Positions 9,690 to 20,045 of a stretch of DNA of 64,000 bases are shown piece by piece. The notes below the pieces were generated by a model. That model saw only the letters and a list, made by a program, of their open reading frames with translations, did no database searches and was not told the DNA's origin. Every line of letters begins with the position of its first letter. The stretch's first letter is position 1. This DNA comes from Pycnopodia helianthoides. Lineage: Eukaryota > Echinodermata > Asteroidea > Forcipulatida > Asteriidae. The translations under genes and the position numbers were made by a program. The DNA is taken from contig CM063258.1 in assembly GCA_032158295.1 (NCBI GenBank), positions 13,491,703-13,555,702 of the forward strand. The letters are read 5' to 3'.

Positions 9690-10366
9690 CCGACCCTCAA
9701 ATTGTATACTGTACCACAGGCGTGAGGCCAGTGATTTTAGCATCGGGCCAGTAAACTCAAGACAGGACTAGACAAGTCCGGGGGTCTTGTGTTTTTTCAA
9801 TTGAATTTATAATACTTTTGGGTTGAACAAAGAAAAATTGACCAGAGCAGGACGTGAACCTGCAACTTCCATATTAACGTACCTGGGCTCTACCAACCGA
9901 GTTATCTAGCCCTAATGTTTGGGGTCTCCCTAGTTAGTCAATTACTTTGTTTGGGGGTGCCAGTCAGAAGCCATCTAACCTGTAACTGCCGTGCAGCCAG
10001 GGATCCCACCCAAGTTTACAATACAACCTGGGAAGCGGCAGCAGAGGGATCCCCTCAAGGGGATGCGACTTTTGAATAATAATACCTCACTTTGTAATAT
10101 ATCTTTATATTGCGCTCAAATGTTGTCTTTGAGTATAATAAATATCTTTCGATTCTGCTGAGCATCAAAGTATATTTACTCGTATGACAATTGAGATCAA
10201 TCTTCTATTCGGGCTTGTTCACATAAAAACCGTTTCCATGTTAAACTTTTTTCTCATTTTAGACTCTGGTCTTGTAAAAATAATTTCAGGTCCGGTAAAT
10301 TTTGAGCTACAAGCTTTACGTTCTTGTGAAAATCTTCCCCCCGCCCTCCCCCAAATTGAATCCCTG
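9690..10366 (-). mobile_element. CAGGG-ended MITE, reverse orientation, interrupted
   Basis: Reads in reverse relative to 5362-5787. Its right border ends CCCTG at 10366 and it is flanked by TGCAG on both sides (9685-9689 and 10367-10371). The left terminus is mutated. A 256-bp family A retroposon (9816-10071) splits it. The halves align with the uninterrupted copy around 5670-5690. Confidence 0.75.
9816..10071 (+). mobile_element. Family A retroposon inserted in a MITE
   Basis: Runs from TTTTGGGTTGAACAAAG through a minus-strand tRNA-Asn-like module (about 9839-9913) to the end block CCCTCAAGGGGATGCGACT. The flanks are near-identical: TTGAATTTATAATAC (9801-9815) and TTGAATAATAATAC (10072-10085), a target duplication of about 14 bp typical of LINE-driven insertion. 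The host MITE supplies the empty-site sequence. Confidence 0.75.
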
Positions 10367-10371
10367 TGCAG

Positions 10372-10845
10372 CATAAATTGTCCCCTTTCTCCAATACACA
10401 CCTTTAAAATTGTCCTCAGATGAATTCTGAGAAGCCAAAGCAATCAATATCCATTCCAAATGAGACGTACATGAGTAATGATAGAAAGAAGCAAGCAGGC
10501 GGCTAGGTGGCAGGGAACATTTGTCTTACTTTGAAATGCCAATGTCGCTGAGGGGTTCACTACCCTTCGGGAGGGAACGCGAGCTCATTGTTGATGACAA
10601 CTACAGTTTTTAAAACACACAGTTGGCGTTAATGGCAATAGTACACTTGGTCGTTCACCATGATGACGAGTTATTAACTTAAGACAGATTAACAGTCTAA
10701 CTCAATGAGAGGGTGTACATACCGGCCTACTTTCCCCTTACTCTTTATTTCGTACACATTTTGTTGACCGATTGAGCTTAAGCTTTTGCAGGTTCATCAT
10801 TTGATGTTGATGTTGGGTCACATAAAGAGCAGACACTGGTCTTTG
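10372..10845. other. No recognised feature
   Basis: Ordinary sequence. No repeat or reading frame can be supported. Confidence 0.5.
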
Positions 10846-10850
10846 ACAAT

Positions 10851-11234
10851 CAGGGCTCGCCCTTAACACTAGCCCGGCGTACATTGTCTAGTAAAAAATA
10901 CTATGGGCTAGTAAACACCACTTCTCAACTTGCCCTGTGGGCTACTAAAAACTGTGCAACCTACTTGTTTGAAATGCTCATTTCTTCCTTATCAGATGTG
11001 AATAATTAATGTATAGGCCTAAAATGTGTTAATCGTTATTGAGTGTGTGAATACATGTATAACTTCATTTGATCATTAAACTGGTTGTGATTGTTAACAT
11101 TAACACATCAGAACATTACATTTATGGCAATTCCTGTTTAAAATCTGGGCTACTAAAACTTCCTGGGGGCAAGTAAAATGCACAGTTTACTGGCCCGGCG
11201 GGCTACTTTACAAAAAGCTTAAGCGCAAGGCCTG
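10851..11234. mobile_element. CAGGG-ended MITE, second subfamily, 5-bp TSD
   Basis: Starts CAGGGCTCGCCCTTAA and ends TTAAGCGCAAGGCCTG, an imperfect terminal inverted repeat. It is flanked by ACAAT on both sides (10846-10850 and 11235-11239). The interior is rich in GGGCTA(C/G)TAAA motifs in both orientations. Termini and duplication length match the other CAGGG elements while the interior differs. Confidence 0.7.
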
Positions 11235-11239
11235 ACAAT

Positions 11240-11629
11240 ATACTGTATAAGTCTCGCACGTATTCAAACCTCTGAGACCATTGTGGTCCAAACCATGGAG
11301 TTTTAAGCGGGATCTTGTTTTGTCAAATATTTAAGTTTCATGTAGTTTATGGCCATGCAAATTGCATATGTTGTTGGGAATGTGGTACTAAGTGATGAAC
11401 AATATGAAAGTATAATCAATTCAAGAAAATGACGAAGAAAACACAAGAATAAGACTTGAACTCCGTTTCCGGTTACTTGTGAAAAATTAAGAATTTCGCC
11501 CAACTGACAGTCATGTTGTCATTAAAACCTATGTGACTGATAGTCGTACACAATCGGGCGTGATTGGCAAATGGGGTTTCTACAAACTAAGCACCCTTGT
11601 TTTTGTTAATTTTGTTTCACTGTTAATTT
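11240..11629. other. No recognised feature
   Basis: Ordinary AT-rich sequence. Confidence 0.5.
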
Positions 11630-11790
11630 GAATAATAATAATAAAATAAAATAACATTTGTATAGCGCTTTCCACAGGCGTTTCAAAGCGCTTTAGCATT
11701 GTCTGAAAAATGTGTTTTTAACTGAGTCTTGAATGAGCTGATTGAGGATGAGTCACGGATGTGAAGAGGGAGCTTGTTCCAGCAAGTTGA
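11630..11790 (-). pseudogene. CR1/L2-like LINE 3' end
   Basis: On the minus strand from about 11781 the frame reads WNKLPLHIRDSSSISSFK, the typical C-terminal motif (WNxLPxxIRxxxSLxxFKxxLK) of CR1/L2-group reverse transcriptases. It is followed by AGCGCTTTGAAACGCC, AAAGCGCTATACAAATG and a TTATT tail ending at 11630. Only the last 30 or so residues and the tail remain, as expected for a 5'-truncated insertion. Confidence 0.8.
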
Positions 11791-12312
11791 ACAAATTATT
11801 TGTATTCTATATAAAAACAAATTATTTAAATCAACTTGCTATGAGTATTTTAATTTTCCCATAATTTTATATAAATACAATTTAAAAAGAAGATTTGGTT
11901 TCATAGAAAAGCATAGCTTTCGTCCGAGTTGTTTTTCTAAATACTGATATGTGCAAGACTTGCACAGTCTATTACAAATGTTGTATGTGTGCTTTTCTTA
12001 AATATCACGTTACTCTGAATGCACCGACTGCCTTTTTACACTTTATTATTACCCAATACTTCAAAAATAAAGTGAAGGAATCTAGAAAATTGTAAACAAA
12101 CAGCTAGATGTTATCTCATGTCGAAGAAACACAATGTTGCAAAAGGTTTTCGACGAGAAATCAGCTCGTCTCGGTCATTTGCAAAAACATAATGGCGCAT
12201 CCGCTGTGTGGCACAATGAGCAATTCCGCATGTAACTGTGTGTAACTTGATCCACGTATGGTTGGTTAATTTACAGATACTCCGGATGTTGCAGAGAGAT
12301 GTAGCCACATGT
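11791..12312. other. No recognised feature
   Basis: AT-rich sequence with short random frames. Confidence 0.5.
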
Positions 12313-12697
12313 ACATGCATGGAATCTCATATTGGAGAGGGCAAGGCCATTTTTCATTTTGCAAAAGGGAAGGAAATCTGAAGTATGGCAAATAACACAT
12401 GGAATCTATATGGAGAGGGCAGGCATTTTTCATTTGCAAAAGGGCACAATGGAAAATCTTGAAGTCAATGGGCAACATTTGAAGGGGCCACCAGAAGCAG
12501 AGACCATGGGGCAAACAAACTTAAGTCATGGGAATCTCCACACCATGTTTAGGAGAGGGCAAGGCCATTTTTCATTTTGCAAAAGGGCACAACTGGAAAA
12601 TCTGAAGTCAATGGGCAACATTTGAAGGGGCACCAAGGCCAAGACCAGGGGCAACACATGCATGGAATCTCAAATTGGAAAGGGCGAGGCCATTTGA
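12313..12697 (+). repeat. Degenerate minisatellite, 3-4 units
   Basis: Units share GGAATCTC, GGAGAGGGCAAGGCCATTTT, GCAAAAGGG and CAATGGGCAACATTTGAAGG blocks. The GGC(A)AGGCCATTT core recurs near 12341, 12420, 12562 and 12687, at unequal spacing of about 80-140 bp because of internal deletions. A 97-codon frame across it (12332-12625) is a by-product of the repeat. Confidence 0.75.
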
Positions 12698-12857
12698 ATT
12701 GGGCTTGATGAACAATACAACAGTGTCCATTTACTGTACCCCTTTACAGGCGCGGACACGCAGCAACTGTGCCAGGCTCACCATCTTGGGAGTTAACATG
12801 TAATAGCGTGTACACGCCGTGTCGCCTAAAATGCCTACTACACTGTGTAACACACCA

Positions 12858-12996
12858 GGGGCTGATTTCACAAAGAGATAAGACTAGTCTTATCTGAAGT
12901 TAGGACCAGTAACTGGTCTTAACTTAAGACTAGTCCTATCTCTTAGCATTGCCAGGACTAGTCCTAAGTTAGGAAGAGTTTTGTGAAATCGGCCCC
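12858..12996. mobile_element. Palindromic MITE, same family as 464-625
   Basis: Starts GGGGCTGATTTCACAAAG and ends CTTTTGTGAAATCGGCCCC-like sequence. The arms share CTAGTCCTA(TCTCTTAGC) blocks with the copy at 464-625. No clear target duplication was seen. Confidence 0.75.
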
Positions 12997-14812
12997 AGGA
13001 CATTGACTCCCACAATGGCACAGACCGAAGATTATTGTGATGACGACGTCAAGTGAAATGGGTCAAGGCAGTCTATTTGTGTTTTGTATTAAAAAAAAAA
13101 GTAATCAAAACTGAGAGACAAATGAGTCTGAAGCCAGCAGTCACCCTACCCATGTCATTTTTTACATTATAAGGTTTGTTGAAAATTATCTTCATCGTTT
13201 CAGCCCAAAGCAAAGACAACAATCAGTGTTTCACACACAAACACACACACACACGCACACACACAATCGGAGCTGTATGCTCTTTGATGCATCGATAAGA
13301 ATATGCAGGTTTTTTTTGTTGGTAAGAACCAAGACTGAGTTGGATTCCGGTCTGGACGCCACGCAGTAATTCCCCTCGATAATGAACCCCAGTACAGAGA
13401 CATCGCAAGACAATCGGAGAAGCAGTCAGGTATCCAGACATATTAGAGTTTAATATTTTCTCCCTGCGGACACACGGCCGCTCCTTACCTCCCCTTTGTC
13501 TCTCCAGCATTGTGATGACAGAAGACACACAAATTATTGAGCGATCTTGAAGCTAATTTCCAATGGTCCTTCCCTTTTCCCTTATATAGATCCGCCATTA
13601 TTTATGCGTCCCGGGCTAAAGGGAGAGCAAAAAATGCAAACAATTTCAGTGACATTGGCGGCAGTCAATGCACGCAGTTGATTCCGTGAATTGCATACAA
13701 TATGTTTTGAAGCTCTATCCGGGATCAATAAAACAATTTGTTTTTATATTATGTTTCCAGAAATGAAAACTTCACATAAGAATACCTCGAAAGGTACCTT
13801 ATTCACTCTAGCCTCAGCCTACTAGGAGATCTGCACAGAGCTATTTCTTAAACCTGAAACTTGCCTGATTGGAGTTTATACTTTGGTGTCCACTTTCTTG
13901 TGGCTGGATGCCCACATAATAAGGTAATTCAAATGTTAAGCAGCTGTACATATCAACTAATTGTTTCTTTATTTTCAAAGCTGCATTGTTCTTCTGTTAA
14001 TCCATCAGAATACAACACCTATTTATGATAACTCAACATCCTAATTTATCTTGACTTTATAAGATAAGTAACTTAATTACACACATGAATCAATTTACTT
14101 CGGTTAGGTTCAAGAAAGCACTTCATATTCATCTTAAAGACAAAGAGCAGGCTTGGTCATTATCTATCTTTAAAAAACGATGATAACTTTCAATAAGAAA
14201 CCTCACTAATTATAAAGCCCATTTTACCAGTAGAATCCTCCATGGAACAAAACACACAATTTAGCGAAACAATTTGATCAAATTCAATCTTGAAGCTGAC
14301 TAATTTTACAAAGTTTTTACTGGTGCCAATCTTCCTTTACACTGGCAAAGTCAAGCGAATGGGCAGTTGACGACTCCACAAATCAGTTGCTAATTTTGAT
14401 TGCTGCAATCAAAACGAGCAACCGACTGTGCACAAAATTGCAAACAAGACGGGGGAACAAGGGGGGGAGGGGTGGTGGTTTCCTCGTTTTTACTTAAATG
14501 TCACCATCGAATTGGATGAATTTTTCATAGGTTGATGAAAAAATTTGCATCGGGGATAGAAAAGTGACTTTTACTTTAGGATAAGTTGCATTAGACTTCC
14601 TCTGTGGGACAACGTGTTTTGCTTCAAGGTTAAGAGGTGTTCGATGGCAGAGTCAGACAGTCACATTGAGACCGGTCAAATGAATCCCTGGACTCATGCC
14701 GAGCTATGTCAATTTCGCCGCGATTTCAAGTCAGTCTAACCAGGGGGAAGGAATTTGGAGAACTTAGGCATAGTCGGGGGAAAATCAGAGTGTTCCAACA
14801 ACAACGGGTCAG
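12997..14812. other. No recognised gene; (CA)n at about 13231-13265
   Basis: A short interrupted (CA)n microsatellite lies at 13231-13265 and a G run near 14463. Frames over the microsatellite on the minus strand are low-complexity artefacts. Confidence 0.5.
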
Positions 14813-14814
14813 TA

Positions 14815-15003
14815 GTCTTGGTGCAAGACCTTCTCGTTTTGATTTATCACAATTTACCCCCCGCGTGAGGGGGCTGCTATCCACGAACCGCTCTCTCACC
14901 ACGCACGGGCGGTTCGCGTTGTGAGAGCGACTCGTGAATGATAGCGCCCTCTCGCTGGGAAAATTATGACAAATCGAAAACGAGAAGGTCTTTGCACCGA
15001 GAC
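14815..15003. mobile_element. Palindromic MITE with TA flanks
   Basis: The 189-bp inverted repeat starts GTCTTGGTGCAAGACC and ends GGTCTTTGCACCGAGAC. Complementarity continues inward through TTCTCGTTTT and TATCACAATTT-type blocks to the GC-rich centre (CGAACCG with CGGTTCG). TA dinucleotides lie at 14813-14814 and 15004-15005, as expected for Tc1/mariner-type insertion. No transposase is present. Confidence 0.7.
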
Positions 15004-15005
15004 TA

Positions 15006-15774
15006 ACAGGTCAGATGTACATGTATCTCTAAGACACACAGACAGGCATCTCAGTTATCATTATCAAGAAAACAGGAATGCGCATGGATTGAGAGAGAAC
15101 ACAAGTCCAAAAACTGACAGTCCAAGGTTGAAGAATGGCACCGTGGAGATAAAAACACATGGGGTTTTGTCAGACATGACACCTGCAGTTATGAGTCCCC
15201 AGATGAACTTATAGAGAAAGAAGAAAAAAAGAAGAAGATGAACTACAATTGACAGAAGGCACTCAACTGTGAACGATAAACAGGGAAGGGGGAGAAAAAA
15301 TTACCTGTTTCAAATTGGCTTGACAAATTGGGCATTAATAGTATCAATAGTTAAGTGCTGGGGGAAAAAAAGATTGCCTAAGGGGGAAAAGTGCATTAAG
15401 TGAAAGGGCATCTGAAAAGTGAATTGAGGAACAAAATCTTCCAGGCGGCTCAATTGTCACCATGGAACATTTGTAATTAGACTTGTCTTGAGTTTCATGT
15501 GTTTGGAGATATCAACTGACACTGTGTATTGGTAAGTGATACTAAAACTTGCTTTAAACGGGCTAGATGTTCTAGCAGATCTGAACCCCCCTAACCCCAC
15601 TCAATTTCCCCCCTGTTTTTTGACAACAGAGAAATTCATTCCATTATCTTTAACTCCCCAGGTGTTCTGCCCTTGCACTGTCTGGTGTAACCAGACAGCT
15701 TTCAGCTTTATTTTAAAAATTTGTTTTGGGGGGATGGGGGACTGTTTTAACGTATTAACTAAAGGGCCCAAGTC
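15006..15774. other. No recognised feature
   Basis: Purine-rich patches near 15220-15300 and a 90-codon frame at 15536-15808 without recognisable features. Confidence 0.5.
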
Positions 15775-16020
15775 CTTCAATATCCTCATTGCCAAAGTGC
15801 AGGATTGAGAAGGATTTGGGCTTTTAGGGATCTGCAACACAGGAGGATTTAGAAGGTTTTAGGTCTTTATGCAGCTTAGCCAAAATAGGATTCTGAAGGT
15901 TTTGGGCTTTTAGTTGACTCCCTAACTTCTGTCTCAAACATGTCAAAAGGATTTAGAAGGATTTGGGCTAATAAGTATATTTACAATAAGGAGAAGGATA
16001 TAGAAGGATTTGGGCAGTAT
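15775..16020 (+). repeat. Degenerate tandem repeat with GAAGGATTTGGGC core
   Basis: About five diverged repeats of a core like AGGATTTAGAAGGATTTGGG occur at intervals of roughly 50-70 bp. The unit is too decayed for a precise boundary. Confidence 0.5.
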
Positions 16021-16125
16021 GTTTACCCAAGGGTCTAGTCTGTTAGGGTTAAATCCTTCATTTGTCATTTTTTTTTGTTTTGGGTGATCTGATGGAGCAA
16101 GTGGATGGGCAGGTTTCGGATTTTT

Positions 16126-16257
16126 TAGCAGTGGGTTCCCGCAACGATTGATGTTAAATTTACATTGCAAATAAAGAATATTCGGCTAATTTTGTTTCAC
16201 CCATACACCGATTGTGTTTTAAGCACTTTATACTCGGTACTTCCCCCGAGTCCAGTG
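16126..16257 (-). mobile_element. SINE family C 3' half with a head-to-tail junction
   Basis: AGCAGTGGGTTCCC (the 5' end of one copy on the plus-strand reading) runs directly into GATGTTAAATTTACATTGC, the far end of the next copy. The sequence then continues through CACCCATACACCGAT and GCACTTTATACTCGGTAC. The tRNA-like module is missing. The same junction occurs at about 57512-57540. Confidence 0.65.
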
Positions 16258-18634
16258 GACTAATTTGTATTCCTGAGTGTCTAAACAAACGAATAAAGAT
16301 TGTAAAAAAAAGCATTACATAAAAAGAGAGAGAGAGAAAAAAAAACCACTTTAATAAAATCACAGACTTGGCCAAATATTGAAGGTAAACATCTCACACA
16401 TTGTTACTTCTGTCATCACTTGGTAAAGCTGCACTCACACATATGCGCCTCCGCAACATCGATCTCCCTTCAAATGCACAGACGTGCGTACAACGTCACA
16501 CCCACATAATGGTTATTCAGATAAATGTATTGATTCTTGTTTCTCCTTCCGTTCTTGCGATCCCCAGACCGTTGCCGAAGATGGAATTATTTTATTGCCA
16601 ATTTCAACCCCCGCCAGGAGGAGTTTCTTTGATTCAGAGTGAATTTTGCTGCGACAGCGAGAAAAAACAGGGGACTCTATGTTTCTGCAGCCAGGATACA
16701 TCATTGCATTACATGAGTAGGTTTTAAAGAAAAGTTAATTTCGATAACTGTTTTTTTTTTTCTTCAGATCTGCTTCCGGCAATTTAACTTAAAATTTATA
16801 GTGTGAACGAATGTACTCATACTGTCATGACTGTAAACTGCTAAGCTGCATTTCCTAACAGAATATTGATTCATGCTTTTATTTATATTCTTCAAGCATT
16901 TTAATTCTCTCTATCCACTAATTGCGCACTCATACTCAATTCTAAGTGAATGTGCTGCAAAATTTAATGACTCTGCTACTGTAGGTGCTGGGAGGAACAT
17001 GCAATACATTGGAATACGGATCCTGTCTTGGACATAGCAGTAGACTGGAATGCTTGATTGCATGTTCGTTTGTTCTCCTCCTCGATATTGATCGAAACCG
17101 ATTTACAAGGGGTACATTTGCATACAGCTCAAATGCATCACGTGTCGCACAACACACGGCAGGCTTTGTAGTGGTGTGTACGGCGAGACGTGATCGTGGG
17201 TTCACATTTAATGAACCGCTGACAATTAGAGAAAGAGCGGACGAGAAGCTGTGGTCCAAAACAACGGCTTGTGCCTACACAAACCTTTTTTTGAGGGGCG
17301 TATTCATTTACGGTATCGGGGAGAGTCACTTGCCTGAGGAGTGGGCTGAGAGTCTTTTGCCAGGGGGACAACGTAGCCACTGATCCAGTGTGCCATCAAT
17401 AAGCAGGTCTTGAATTAATTGCCTCCCGAAAACCCCTCGCAACCCCGGTCTGCCAATGCCTCGGATGCTCTAAAGGAAGAGGCTGCAGAGGCAGCGTTGA
17501 AATAGGCAGTAATGTCGATATTCTATAGCCATGAAAAAAAACCTTTTGTTTGGACTGTCTGCCCATCTCTGGCTACGGCTAAGTCTCCGGTCAGCAATGC
17601 TGACATTATACAGTGGTCTAAGCCATAGCTGCAGCCACAGCCTCAATAAGTCTTTATACATTCTCTCAATTTTAGCCAGTAGCCACTTCCAGCCAAAGAC
17701 ATCAGCCAAACCAGCTTTTTAATATGACACCTGTGTAATTTCATTAATACCAAAGTTATATCACTAAGGGATACAAAGATAAACACTTGAAGTTCTTCCC
17801 CACCCCCACCCCCCCCCCTCAACCTGCAGCAATAGATAAATAGCATTAGCAGGAATGTTTTCAAAACTTAACAGGACGATTTCTTATCGCAGCTAAATTC
17901 TAAGTCCGAGATTCAAGCATACCACGGCCAATAATCAGCCATGCATGGTTTACGGCCGATTTCATGGTAAGGCCATTCCAATTTTTTCTTGAAAGACAAA
18001 ACAATTCCTGGTACATTTTATGAGAATGTTCATTGTCTTTACTTTGCTTCATACCTGGTTTCATTGTGATGAATAAATTCCCCAAAATAAATAAAAATTC
18101 CAAAAGCTCTTAACAATTAATTCTGCACAGAGGCACAGTGAACATTTTGTATACCATCGTGAAGTGGTTAAAATACTTTGCTTGCAGACAAGCAGACATG
18201 CCGAATCAGCATCTTGCTACATTACGCGCTCTGATAAATGATGATGGGTCAAGGTTTGCTTCTGAATCAGCTCAACGAAACAAAACATGTGATTGGTGTC
18301 TCTTTCCAACAAAGACATCTGAGGGGAAGCGGAATTAGGAATCGGACAATCTCTCCGTTACGATCGTCACAAAGGAGAGGGACATTGGCAAAAATGGATT
18401 CCGGCACACGCCGGAACTCCGTGGAATAATCGGACAAAAGCTCTGTAACTAAGTTATGAAATAGGCAGAAATCAAAAGACAAATCTGTTCACTCCGTCAC
18501 CACTGACAGTGTGAGTACCTCCATAAAATTGTGGACGTTTTGTCAAGGATGTTTCGTCCATTTACTGGTGTACAAGGTTAAACATTTAACATAAGAATGT
18601 GAATTGGTTAAGTTTATCATTACATTGCCATTTT
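16258..18634. other. No recognised gene; 132-codon frame at 16985-17383
   Basis: Contains (AG)n at about 16325-16337, a T run near 16751, a C run near 17803-17818 and an open frame of 132 codons on the plus strand (16985-17383). The frame has a mildly higher GC content than its surroundings but no domain, family resemblance or clear splice context. I see no other structure. Confidence 0.35.
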
Positions 18635-18636
18635 TG

Positions 18637-18895
18637 GGGGGGGGGGGGGTAAACAAAGAAAAATTGACTAGGGCGGGATTTGAACCTGCGACCTCCAGAT
18701 TAACATGTCGGCGCTCTACGAACGAGCCATCTAGCTCTAATGCTGGCAGTCTCCCTACTTTGTCAAGATCTTTTTTTCGGGGGTGCTAATCAGAAGCCAT
18801 TTAACCTGTAACTGCCGTTTAGCCAGGGATCACACCCAAGCTTATGATACAACCTGGGAAGCAGCAGGAGAGGAATCACCTTAAGGGAGTGTTAC
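18637..18895 (+). mobile_element. Family A retroposon
   Basis: Same orientation and order as 9816-10071: AACAAAGAAAAATTGACTAG, minus-strand tRNA-Asn-like module (18665-18737), then the body to CACCTTAAGGGAGTGTTAC. A 15-bp G run (about 18637-18651) replaces the usual GGGGTTG start. Confidence 0.75.
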
Positions 18896-19074
18896 TTTTT
18901 ATTTTTGCTGAATCTGAAATACCAACATCTCTGTAAAAATTGAGGTTTGGGCTTGACCCTGCAAAACCTTGACATATCAAGCAACTGTTTCAGCTAAATT
19001 GGTTCTTACTACTAAATAAATCAAAATAAATGAGCATGCAATTTGGTGAAATTTCTCAATTTTATAATACATTG

Positions 19075-19385
19075 AGAATTTCTTGTGAAGTGGAACATTG
19101 GAAAAAATACATGATACGGTTTGGTCTTGCCCTACATTGATGTACAGCAATCACTGAAAACAATCCACAGGGGCCATGAGTGGGGTTCGAACCCCCGACC
19201 TCCTGCATTCTAGATGACTAATAATGGCTAGACCTCTGATCGAACTCAATAACGAGAGATTAGGTTGAATCCTGAAATTACCGAGGGGGGATGAGCAAAC
19301 AACACCCGCCAAAAAACGGTTTGGTATTCCACCCATCGATGTATGATAAGCACTATGTATACTCAGGCTACACTTTAAACCCAAA
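19075..19385 (-). mobile_element. SINE family C variant, partial dimer
   Basis: The tRNA-like module on the minus strand (about 19172-19238) has loop CTAGAAT and B-box GGTTCGAACCC. The block ACGGTTTGGT with CCATCGATGTA-like sequence occurs twice (about 19118 and 19316), showing a second head-to-tail partial copy. Confidence 0.55.
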
Positions 19386-19390
19386 CCACC

Positions 19391-20045
19391 TAAACTCTAT
19401 AGACACCTCTATACACTCGCAGTGTTTGCAGTCGAAGCGATCGAGCTCTCTATCCCTAACGATGTCAATTCAATTGTAACATTAATTGACTGGTCGCCAT
19501 CTGCTCGGTCATTATGAGGCAATTAGTGGGGTATTGATATCCACATCAAGGTTAATTACTGCTTCATCCACTCATAGGCCGATCAGGTGTCAATAGAAGG
19601 GGAGGTAGGTTGGAAGAAACTATCCCCAGAAAAATGCATATTTAAAAATAATAATAACAAATATAAAAAATTCTTATCTTGTTTTTGATTCTTGGCTTTT
19701 CTTATTGCTCTGTATTCTACAATTTTACTATTACTGTTTGTACACAGGGCCCTTAGGGATAGCAGTTGTAATACTGATAAGGCTAAACCCTGTCTTAATA
19801 AATCAATAAATGAAAAAATTAAAAATAATAAAAAAAGAAAAGAAAACCAAGAATGAAATAGATAAATACAAAAATTAGTAAATAAATAAACAAACAAATA
19901 AATAAATAATAAATAGACAGGTAATAAAAATAAATTGAATACAAAAAAAAAAAAATAGATAAATTAGAATAATACAGTCAATAATTAAATGTAATAAATA
20001 AATAAATAATAAATACACAAACAAACAAATAAAACAGCAAGAGGC
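19391..20045. repeat. AT-rich stretch with (AAAT)n-like runs
   Basis: 19620-20045 is strongly A-rich, with repeated AAATAAATAA, AAACAAACAA and polyA runs. The 104-codon minus-strand frame over it is low complexity. Confidence 0.6.

Noticed and set aside
16985..17383. 132-codon plus-strand frame
   Set aside because: No domain or splice context. The minus-strand frames over the same interval are similarly long, as expected from local composition.
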